The notes under the pieces were generated by a model. It made no database searches. It saw only the letters and a program-made list of their open reading frames with translations, and was not told the origin of the DNA. Shown one piece after another: positions 14,401 through 24,026 of a DNA stretch of 64,000 bases (the first letter of the stretch is position 1; the number at the start of each line of letters is the position of its first letter). The stretch is taken from positions 16,531,710 to 16,595,709 of the forward strand of contig NC_030853.1 in assembly GCF_000208745.1 (NCBI RefSeq), read 5' to 3'. The DNA is from Theobroma cacao. Lineage: Eukaryota > Streptophyta > Magnoliopsida > Malvales > Malvaceae. The translations under genes were made by a program, and so were the position numbers.

Positions 14401-15933
14401 ACAGTGGGTTTAAAAGCTCAGATGATGAATGGGTGAATCATTCTAAAAGCCAAGATGTCAAAGACCCCAAAAGTGGATCAAGTACATGGAAACAAGGACA
14501 CTTGTACACATTCAACTCCCAACTAATGCAATGCCTGTTCACTGTCTTAATCTATTTGTTTTTGTCCCAAGCTCAAATTCCCTGGTCTGCCTGCCAGAGT
14601 TCCTGTTGAAGGCTCCATGGTTTATAGTCCAACAACTTGAAAAGAAATAGTATTGTTTTTTATCATTTCAATAATATAATCTAGTAAAGGTGAAATGGAA
14701 ATTACATGTATTTCAACTATTTGATTGAAGTAATTTTGAATGACACAAGTTTCTAGAACTTGGAATACAATCATAGTGAATAGACAAAATCAAAGAGAAA
14801 TTTTATGGCAATCTTGAGAGCAACTAATCCTTTTCAAGTAGTCACTATGTTTGCTTTTAAATCAGGGGAATACTGGGGACAATGATTGATAGATATGGCT
14901 ATTCTTTCACCATTTCTGATGAGAGATGGAACTTTAAAGTATTCTATTCTCATATGCAGATAATGACTTTTTCGCCAATTTATTGCATTTTTTTCACAAG
15001 TTCTATCATAAGATTGCAACCTTGTCACAGGTATTTCCATGATTTCTGTTTTGGACATGATCCTTGTAGATTTAAAATGCTCAAAAACAAAATAATCAAT
15101 GCAGGTTATCCATCAAATTGGAAGATAAACATAAATCTAAAAAGAGATTAATGTTAAAGCAATTATATGCATAACTTTAGAGGAATGCAATTTTTTTAAA
15201 AAAAAAGAAAAGTTAGACTAAGCCCATGAACTATGCTAGAATGTATAATATTCCCCAACCTCATCACACTGAACAAACACAATGATACAAAGTGACAGAA
15301 GAACATTAGAGGTTCATTTTGTATAGATGAACAAAATAAAAACAAAAAATCAAGACAACTATATTAAGAAGTCATGTTATAAACTTGAGATTATTTTGTG
15401 AAAAATAGTTTACATCTGTACATTTGACATATGATGTTGAGATATATCATGGAGAACTGACTCAAAGAACATGGCTCACCCCATAAACACAGTGGAAGAA
15501 TTCATTTCTGCTAAAAGAACATAATCTACAGTTTATGTGAATATCCAGTATTGGAAGGCCTACCCAGTATCTTGAGATTCCAGAATAACAGCCATGCTTC
15601 CAAGTGAGGCACCTGAATTAATCATTATTAGATTTTCTTAATGAGGTTTAGCCCATTGTAAGAATAAAGAAAACTCCCTAACCAGACTGACAACAATTTG
15701 CCCCTTCTCCCACTATGATCCTGATTATAGTTGACGTGACTGCACCATCATAGAAGTATTAAGAGGGGGGGGAATACTCATTAACCCATCTGAACAAGTC
15801 TACATGTATAGTTCTTGTTTGCATCATGGTCATTTAAACACTGACCTTGGCATAGGATATAAATTTCCACTTGATGAGTATAATTTCAAGCTGAGGAATT
15901 TAGCCATTCAAAATGATAATCCTTATACCAATT
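11461..15933. other. Long AT-rich intergenic region with the GAUT 5' leader and promoter
   Basis: The first several hundred bases hold the GAUT 5'UTR. The region 11460-11650 is pyrimidine-rich on the plus strand and therefore purine-rich as transcribed. I see no clear TATA box. The rest (about 12500-15900) consists of AT-rich spacer, homopolymer runs such as A12 near 13430, a short TA run near 13160, and the 3'UTR of the PPR gene next to 15933. No coding frame with family resemblance or credible splice structure was found. Confidence 0.45.
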
Positions 15934-17931
15934 TCACATATTTCTGACCTCAATCAAACTGTGAGCTGGTGCTTTTCGCAATCCAATTTCATTTACTATA
16001 TGTCTTATATTTTCTGCATCTTTCCACCTTCCAACTGCAGAATAAATTTTTGCCATCAACACATAGTTTCCAGTGTTTTCTGGCTCCAGCTCAAAAAGCC
16101 ACTTTGCAGCTAGCTCCCCTAGTTCAACATTCTCATGTATTACACAAGCACCAAGCAATGCACCCCAAACAGCATGAGTAGGTGCAAATGGCATTGTTTT
16201 AATGATATCATAAGCTTCATCTAGCCTACCAGAACGACCAAGAAGGTCCACAATGCAAGTATAATGATCAGCTTGAGGGCTTATTTGGTGGTTTCTAAGC
16301 ATGAGTTTGAACAAATCTAAACCCTCATCCACCAAACCAGCATGGCTGCAAGCATGCAGCACAGAAGTGAAAGTAACTTCATTAGGCTTTACCCCGGCTC
16401 TAACCATTTGTTTGAAAAGTGAAACAGCAATCTCACCATGCCCATGTCCTCCATAACCAGCTATCATCACACTCCATAGATAAATATCCTTGTTCTCATT
16501 GGGTATCCCATTAAATATCTTGTGGGCAGATTCTAAACTACCGCATTTTGAATATATATCAACCACTGCAGTACCAATTTCATTATTTGACACTAATCCA
16601 GACCTTAGCAGGTAAGAATGCATGTTTGTTGCTTGCTGCATATCTGCACAGATGGCATATGCTGGTAGAAGACTCTTCAAGGTAGCAGCATTAGGTTTCA
16701 TTCCTTCTATCAGCATTTCTTTGAAAAGTTTCACTGCTTCCTTTCCAAGCCTATTATGTATGCACCCAGAGAGAATTGCATTCCAGGGAACTGTATTCTT
16801 TTTCGAAGTATTCTTAAAAACTAAGAAGCTAAGGTCAACACGATTGCATTTAGCATACATATCAATCAATGAAGTTTCCACCATAACACTATACTCAAGC
16901 CTTTGCCTTGTTGCCCAACCATGCAAACACCTACCATCCATTAGATTCTTTGACTCACCACAAGCTGAAAGAAGAGATGCTAATGTAACCGAATTAGGTC
17001 TCACACCTTCAAGTACCATCAACAGGCAAAGTCTCAATGCAGCTCTCATATCACCATTCAAAATACAGACATTGATCAATGAAGTCCAAGTCACTACATC
17101 CCTTTCAACCATCCCATCAAAAATGAACCGTGCTTCCTTCATACTCCCACACTTTGCAAACATATCCACCAATGCATTCCTCACCATCATTTCCTTCCCC
17201 CAACCCTTCTCTTTCACCAACTCATAAACCCTTCTCCCCACCTCCAATTCCTTCAAAAATCCGCAAACCGGCAAAACTGAAACCACAGTAGCACAATCCG
17301 TTTCCAACCCATCATCCATCATCTTATTAAAAACCCCCAAAGCTTCCTTAGAACATCCATTTTTAAAGTACCCACTAATCATTGAATTCCATGAAACCAC
17401 ATTAGGCTCCCACATGGTATCAAAAATTTTCCTTCCTTCCTCTTTCTCCCCACAATTCATATACATTGTCAACAAAGAATTCATCACAAAACTGTCCTTT
17501 TCAAAACCACCCGTCAAAACTCTCGGATGAACCACTCCACCAAAAATGACCAACTTTTCTTCCCCAACAGCCTTAAAAACAAAAGGGTAAGTATAGTTGT
17601 CTGCCCTGCATTTCCCCAAGTTAACCATTTCAACAAACAAATTTAGTGTTTCTAAATAAAACCCATGCTGTGCATACGTTTTTAACATCATGTTGTATGA
17701 AAACAAGGTTGGTTGAGGCATTTCATCGAACAGTTTACGAGCATTTTTTAAGTGGCCGCAGTTGGCGTAGGAAAGGGAAAGGCTTGAGCGGAGATGGGGG
17801 GAGAGGAGGCCTGATGTTATGGCTAAGGCATGGAGTTGGGTGGTTTTGGTGAGGGCTTTAGTGGCTGCATAGTGTTTTAAGAGAGATTTGTATTGTTTGC
17901 CTTTGGACAAGACAAGAGATTGGCCATTCAT
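15934..17931 (-). CDS. PLS-class pentatricopeptide repeat protein, E subclass (At5g39350-like)
   Basis: A single uninterrupted frame of 665 residues, typical of intronless plant PPR genes. Repeats run from about residue 35 to 560, with many copies of signatures such as YANCGHLKNARKLFDEMP, NSMISGYFKNG and LIDMYAKC. The C-terminal part contains HYTCIVDLLGRSGRLDEAYD and VWGALLGACVIHEN, followed by LEPENTGNYVLMAKIYSAVG, which is an E/E+-type tail. There is no DYW deaminase domain. Such proteins bind organellar RNA and usually take part in C-to-U editing in mitochondria or plastids, with the deaminase supplied in trans. The N terminus, MNGQSLVLSKGKQYKSLLKH, is basic and could be a weak organelle-targeting sequence. 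The protein closely resembles what I remember of Arabidopsis At5g39350. The editing target cannot be read reliably by eye. Confidence 0.93.
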   Translation of the reverse strand: MNGQSLVLSKGKQYKSLLKHYAATKALTKTTQLHALAITSGLLSPHLRSSLSLSYANCGHLKNARKLFDEMPQPTLFSYNMMLKTYAQHGFYLETLNLFVEMVNLGKCRADNYTYPFVFKAVGEEKLVIFGGVVHPRVLTGGFEKDSFVMNSLLTMYMNCGEKEEGRKIFDTMWEPNVVSWNSMISGYFKNGCSKEALGVFNKMMDDGLETDCATVVSVLPVCGFLKELEVGRRVYELVKEKGWGKEMMVRNALVDMFAKCGSMKEARFIFDGMVERDVVTWTSLINVCILNGDMRAALRLCLLMVLEGVRPNSVTLASLLSACGESKNLMDGRCLHGWATRQRLEYSVMVETSLIDMYAKCNRVDLSFLVFKNTSKKNTVPWNAILSGCIHNRLGKEAVKLFKEMLIEGMKPNAATLKSLLPAYAICADMQQATNMHSYLLRSGLVSNNEIGTAVVDIYSKCGSLESAHKIFNGIPNENKDIYLWSVMIAGYGGHGHGEIAVSLFKQMVRAGVKPNEVTFTSVLHACSHAGLVDEGLDLFKLMLRNHQISPQADHYTCIVDLLGRSGRLDEAYDIIKTMPFAPTHAVWGALLGACVIHENVELGELAAKWLFELEPENTGNYVLMAKIYSAVGRWKDAENIRHIVNEIGLRKAPAHSLIEVRNM

Positions 17932-18877
17932 GAAGTCTGGTTTTTCCGTTATGCTAGTATGTTTGTTTTGTGTGAAAAATTATGTTTCCGTATAAAAGTT
18001 AAAAATAGAAAGCACCATGTTACAGTATAAATGTAAATAGTAATATATAGTTGAAATATTTAAAATATTTTTAAAAAATAAATATACAATTTTACTTTTA
18101 TACAAAATAATTATGTCATAATTAATGTTACAATTTAATCACTTTGTTTTCTTGTATTTTAAAGACATTTTTAATTTGTAAAATAAAATAGAATAACTAT
18201 TATACCGAAATGGAATAAAACATAAACAACTATTATCACTTATTTCAATATTTAGTTAGTAAAAATAGATTTGGCATAACAAAAGAATAAATGATAAAAA
18301 TATAAATATATTTTTATAATAATATTTGATTTTTAATTTTAAAATATTTATTTTTATAATTTATTGAAAATATTTTTTTTAGAAGAAGAATTTTAATATG
18401 GTTATTTATTTTATTTATTAAAATATTAATAAATTTTAATTTATAATTTTTAAAATATTATTAATATGATTACTTTATTTTATTAAAATCACAAAGTTTC
18501 TCAGGAGTGAAGACCACATGTTCATGTCCTTATCGTTTCTCACCTGTTTCCATGAAAAATAGCATGCAATTGATTGATTTACTCAAGTTGATGAACTGCT
18601 TCCATTTAAACTACCAAAGAGAACCTTTTCCCGTTTCCATCAACAGGAGAGAATAGGTTCCATCAAATGCAAGTTTAGTTGCAAACTTGATCTTCACTTC
18701 TAAAAAACTTTGTTTTATATATATATATATGCATAATATATATAGTTAAATTTCTATAAAAGTAATATTTTTGGGATTATAAAAATTTATTAATTAATCA
18801 AAATATTATTTAATTCATAAATTATTAATTTATACATCAATTAAGTTTTTCTGATGTTTAATTCATGTATAAATTAG
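17932..18877. other. Very AT-rich spacer
   Basis: Nothing coding was found. The region is almost entirely A/T between 18000 and 18500 and has a (TA)n run at about 18716-18730. It separates the start of the PPR gene from the cryptic coding chain that follows. The part nearest 17932 should contain the PPR promoter, but no clear TATA element stands out from the background. Confidence 0.4.
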
Positions 18878-19795
18878 TTGTTTGACATCACCCTTCATAG
18901 TGGAGTCTATCTTGCCTTGATTCAAGCAAGGGTACCCTCTTTATGTAGGTAATGACCTGTGAATGGTGATGATTCCCAATGAATTCGAAAATTGCTTACT
19001 TTATGTAATATATATATATATGCATTCCTAACATCTGGTAACTGATCAGTTGGGTTGAATATCTCTTTGCTTATGACAGAAGAGATAACCACCATCTCTG
19101 CATTTTCCCTGACAAGAAGAGAAGAAAACAACCTGTTGGCAGATGTACTGGGCCGAACAAAAGGTAAAAATATCTGCCTAGTTTTGGCTCAGAATCATTT
19201 CTTAGCCTATAGAGCTAAACTTAGTGATGTAAGCACCACATATGAGACTAATAATATGATTATGCCTTCAAATCTTGTCTTGTTTCCCCTTTTTTGGCAT
19301 GGATACCAAATCCAACCTGCTTAGAAATAGCAGGGCCATTTCATATGGCATGCATCATGACCTCATCTCACAAGGTGATCCTTTGATTCATTGGCGGAAA
19401 GCACTAGAGGTTAAAACTTATGCTCAGACCCTTATCGATCAACTTAAGGTTTTATGTTTGAGTGGTTCCCTTGTGAAGTGTAATACTAAAACATGATCTT
19501 TGACAATGTTATCATGAATTTACTGAGAACATGAGAAATGATCATAGCTATGGACTCTTCCAACATAAAGTCAAAAATTTGACAAACAAATAATCATTAA
19601 TCTTGGCTGCTGAACCAAATCCAGTTTGCTGCAGAACAGCTTGAGTATCGCAGAGCACTTGAGAATTGTAACCATGAGAGAACTCTTGATTCATTGGTTG
19701 CAGATGTTAGAAATAGGAATTTATTCTTCAACTTAATTGTACCAACAGAAGCAACAAATCTCAAAGTGATGCCTCAGAGGAGTTTCCGTTCATAA
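18878..19795 (+). CDS. Unrecognised spliced gene, or 3' part of one (four exons)
   Basis: Four short open segments join with matching phases at GT/AG sites: 18878-18948 (phase 0 in, 2 out), 19050-19163, 19334-19448 and 19625-19795, ending at TAA. The 471 bases encode about 156 residues. They include WVEYLFAYDRRDNHHLC, the basic stretch DKKRRKQPVGRCTGPNKR, GMHHDLISQGDPLIHWRK and the helix-like QLEYRRALENCNHERTL. Composition is protein-like and distinct from the AT-rich flanks. KKRRK could act as a nuclear localisation signal. There is no ATG in the first segment, so upstream exons are missing, or the locus is a fragment of a gene copied here. I do not recognise the family. The weakest points are the AT-rich acceptor before 18878 and the short acceptor tract before 19334. 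It could be a pseudogene. Confidence 0.4.
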
Positions 19796-21122
19796 GTTCA
19801 TTATATGGCTATTCAATATCCAACAAGTGCTCTGAGATTGCCCCTTTCAGCACAGAAGAGAGAATTCCAGGAATTATTTACCAGCGAACAGATAACTCCC
19901 GTAAAACAAAGAAGGACTACTTGATGGAAAAGAGATAGAATCTTCAATGTCTTTTAGCTTTTCACATCACACTTGCAGATGAGAACAAAGGACAATTACA
20001 AAATAGTCCACTCATTGCTGTGGCTAAGTAGTTCATACGAACAATTATCTGTACACAAGCCTGTAGTAGACTATGATATAAAAGAAAAATACCATAATCA
20101 AAAGCCAGTTGGAATATTAGTCCAAATTGACAAGTCTCTCTAGAGAAAGAAAGAAAGAAAGAAATGTCAAGAAATCACAAAACACTGACCTTTACATACC
20201 TAATTGTTGAAAATCCTAATAGTAGTAGACAATCACCAATACGTTATGATGTTGAAGCAAGGCAGGCAAAAAGGGTAATGAACAAACTCATCAGAGAACA
20301 AACATATTGACATGATCTTAATCTCACTGCTCATCACTTCCTTTTTACCATCCTTGGCCAAAACTAGAGTACTGTAACCCATTTGCGGGATCCCAGAAAG
20401 GTGAAAAGAAACATAGGCTGAGACAGAAGGCGATGCTTGGCAATTGGTTTGTTGGGAGTAACTGTTCTAAATCAATGACCATAATCCATAATTGAAAGAA
20501 AAAAAGTGGAGGGATAGCTTATTTTTAAGCCGCTTAGGTGCCAATGAAGCCATGACTTAGTACTTCTAATAATGAGAGTATGAGAGGTTCGGGTTTCTTC
20601 AGTGGTATTCACTGTATCTATTTACAATTGAAAAGCCAACAAAAAACCAATTTAAAGCTCTTCCATGATTGAATCTTAAAAGGAAAATCCAATGGATTGA
20701 GATGGCAAGGATGAATCTCACAATTGAATCCTATCAAATGAGATATTAGATATTAATGTGGAGAGTAAATCGTGATTCGTGCACGTATGAATAACTCTCC
20801 TTTTAAAAACTTATTATAGCAGCCATTCCATCATTGACCAAGATTGGACCAGGTAATAGTTATAGTGTGGCCCAGCCTATAGCAAGCCCTTTCTTACTCA
20901 CGTGGATTATCCACAAATTGCAGGTCACAGTCAACACACACATCATCATAAATCTGATACGGCTTATTCTTTGTAATGAACAATAAAAGAGTCCCATAAA
21001 ACACACCCAAACCTTTACAACTCCAATCCCAACAACGTTAGTACTCCTCCACTTTCATAACCTTAGCCCAACACCCAAGCCCTCCTGCTCAGCCACAGCC
21101 CTCTCAGAACCCGCAGAAGGCC
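19796..21122. other. Intergenic spacer with the BAG8 promoter side
   Basis: No coding support was found. A short GAAA microsatellite lies at about 20144-20162. The last 150 bases before the BAG8 start are C-rich and probably form its 5'UTR. An AATAAAAG element about 140 bases upstream of the ATG is only a weak TATA candidate. Confidence 0.35.
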
Positions 21123-22588
21123 ATGGCGTCTCTCCATCATCATCACCACCACGCCACCACTTGCTGCTCCACCTGCTCTTGCAGCCAGTCCTGCCATCTG
21201 CCACCACCACTGCCCCAACAATCTGACCCTCTTCTACAAGCCCTTGCCTCTCTCCTCCTCCAAACCCAACTCCCACCCCAAGCCCCCCAACCCGAACAAA
21301 ATCATTGTCTAAATCAAACCCATTTTCTCAAAATATTTCAAGATCAAAGCTCTGCCAGTAAAAAACATCACTTTCACCCGAAACAACACCACCAACAAGA
21401 ACCCAACTTTCTCCTGTCTTCGCTTCTCAGCCGCATCAATGCTCTTGAATCATCACTCCATCGCTTCTCCAACACTTTCCATTCTTACCCTTCTTATTCT
21501 CTTAAAGATGCAGCTGCACGTGTCATTCAAACCCATTTCAGAGCCTTCCTTGTTCATAGATCAAGAACACTTAGACAGCTCAAAGATCTTGCGTTTATCC
21601 AATCAAGCCTCAATTCTCTCAAACTCTCAATTTCAAACAAAACCCATTTTGATTATGAAGCTGTTTGTCAAAAAGCCATGGACTTGCTTCTCAAACTTGA
21701 CTCTTTTCAGGTATATCTTTTTTGGGTACTTCTGTGAAACCTTGGTTGCCTTTCTTATATATATTTTTTTTGGTCTTGAAAGTATGGCTTTTTTTTTAGG
21801 GTGGTGATCCAATGATTAGAGATGGAAAGAGGTCAGTTCGTAGGGATTTGGTTCGGTTTTTGGAATATATCGACGGGTTGGCTTTAAAAAGGCACAAGCA
21901 CTTGTATAAGTATGCAAAAAATGTGACAGTTTCGGGGAATGGCAGTAAAGCTAGGGTTTTGAGGTCTAATTCTGGAGAAACAATGAAGAAATTGAGAAAA
22001 AGAGTTGAAAAGGTTGAGAGGTTTTCTGGAAATGAAGAGGGAGATGAAGATGATGTGGAGCTTGAAGGATTTCGTCAAGCTATTGATGAAGGAGAGAATC
22101 CCAGGATTTCTACTAACGGAAAGGTTGGTGTTTGTGTCACTCAAAATAGAAATGGTGGGGTTTTGGTGAAAAGACAAGGGAGTCAACCAAGAGTGAAGAA
22201 AACTGTGAGCTTTGCTGAGAATGGGAATGTGTATAGGATTATTAGTAGTGGAAATGAGGTTAGTTCATGTGGAGATGGTAGTTTAACTGATGAGAGTGTT
22301 TCAAGTGATGATCATGGAGAGATAGTGGAGAATCATTGTAAAGAAAGTGGAGTGTTGGCTGAGAATGAGGAGGAAGTGAACTTGGATGATGAAGAATCCT
22401 TGCAGAGCAGTGATGCAGAGAAGAATACCAGGAAGAATTATATGATCAGACAGGCTAGAAGTGAGATTGAGGGGGATTATCAGATTCAAGATGGAGATTT
22501 TGTGTTTTCTGCTCCATTGCCTGTCAAGATGGAATCAAAAGCCGATTTGATGAAGAAGAGGAAGGGTACTCTCAAAATTGTCTCATAG
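21123..22588 (+). CDS. BAG8: BAG family co-chaperone with IQ motif, BAG8-type
   Basis: Exons 21123-21710 and 21800-22588 join in frame at CAG/GTATAT and TTTAG/GGTGGT, giving 458 residues. The N terminus has six consecutive His (5-10), then a Cys-rich stretch ATTCCSTCSCSQSCH. A calmodulin-binding IQ motif lies at about 130-150 (AARVIQTHFRAFLVHRSRTL) and runs directly into a BAG domain (about 152-232), which crosses the intron (RSVRRDLVRFLEYIDG). The rest is an acidic, Ser-rich tail containing KTVSFAENGNVYRI. BAG domains bind the Hsp70 ATPase domain and promote nucleotide exchange. In the plant IQ-BAG group, calmodulin links this to calcium. The Arabidopsis protein is annotated as chloroplastic, but this N terminus is not a classical transit peptide, so location is uncertain. 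BAG8 and PHS1 are neighbours in Arabidopsis (At3g29310/29320) and lie about 7.6 kb apart here. Confidence 0.88.
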
Positions 22589-24026
22589 GCAGCACCATCA
22601 TGAGGGATTAGATCTTTGTTGGTTCTTCCACATTGTCACTCAAATCGTTAGTTGCTATTGATGAGAAAGTGGGGGCAGCGGCTGCTATCTATGGCTTTGT
22701 TTGTACTAGTAATATTTTTCTCTCCCATTGGGAGGACTGGCTGTTTTGTGACCTGCCCCTGATTGAGTGTTTAATTTTAGCTGAACTGAATTATCATTCT
22801 TTCCTAGTCTTCACAAGTATTCTTCCATGTTAATTTTTTTCTTCTACATTTTCCTTTAACTAGTAAGATAAGAGTGCTGACTTAAGAATGTTGATACAAT
22901 TCAGTACATTTAAAGATAATTGCAACTGTGTTTCTTCTAGTGTTGTCACCTGACTGCAACTGCATTTACGCTTGCATATAGCAAGTGATGGTGACCTCCT
23001 ACCATACTTGTCTATGCCTTAGGGAAATGGAGCAAGTTTTTGATAGGGCTTTCAACTGTATGCACAGCTAGTTCCAAGAAGAAGAGTTACAAAGTTTACC
23101 TGATTACCAGGCACACTTCAGATTTGATTTTGGAGTTGTTTAAAAGTTCAAATGAAGAATTGCCAGATTAACTACTATGAGCTGCTAAAACATTGGTAAA
23201 CACAATTACAGTCAAACTAAGCCTGCCTTTTGCCTTTTCTAAGAAGAGAATGATTTGAAGACACAGAGAGTAATAAATCTGAAGTGGTGTAAATGCATAA
23301 TCCAAAGTGGCTTGACATACCAATTACAGAACGTTAAAGAAATTTTACTACACGTTGTTTACGTATAGGTAAATTAATTAACACCAAAAAGAAAAAAAAA
23401 AAAAAGAACAGCGCAAATTAAAACTAAAACTTGACAGATTGCAGCATTCTTGTCTTGACCAATTGCATGCACAACCATAGTAATAATATCTCGTATAGAC
23501 TGCATTTTGCATCTGCTATGTGGGCAGATTCTGTATTACACGATGGGCCAGACAGATTAAATTTACTATACATTCAGAACAAGTGATCTTGAAGTAAGCA
23601 TCTTCTCCTGATAATTTAACAAAGGAATTTCACCAAGGAGATACAAGGACTTGAACATTGAGAGCTACAATATCATAAAAGGGGGAAAACACAAGGTACA
23701 AGCATTTTTTTAGCATAGAATCATGCCACTGGCTATCCAAACAAACTGCAAAAGAGCAATGCTCAGCACAATAAACCACCAAACTTCCCTATGAAAGACC
23801 AGCAAGAAAACCCTAAGCTCTATCATTCACCTTCATTAGAAACAAAACTACGAGGTTAACACATTTTGTTTCAATTAAAATAGAGAAAAGAAAACGAAAA
23901 AAACCTTTTTCTTGAGGGAATATTGTCTCCAATGCGGATTGATCTGCCTTCATAAGCAAACTATTGAATTTTGTTTTCCTACCAAAGACAAACAACTCTG
24001 TAAGTGTTAAAAGCACTTACTAAAGT
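22589..24026. other. Convergent 3' region between BAG8 and the FAR1-related gene
   Basis: Both flanking genes are transcribed towards this stretch, so it should hold their 3'UTRs. A run of A with one G at about 23391-23405 sits in the middle. A plant polyadenylation-like A-rich tract and an AAACCCTAA-like motif (about 23808) are present on the FAR1-related side. The FAR1-related stop is preceded by a possible donor (TTG then GTGAGATT), so an alternative C terminus could be encoded here, but I could not support one. Confidence 0.35.

Noticed and set aside
16622..17227. 201-codon open frame on the plus strand
   Set aside because: It is antisense to the PPR coding sequence, whose repeat composition keeps the opposite strand open. 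It has no motif of its own.
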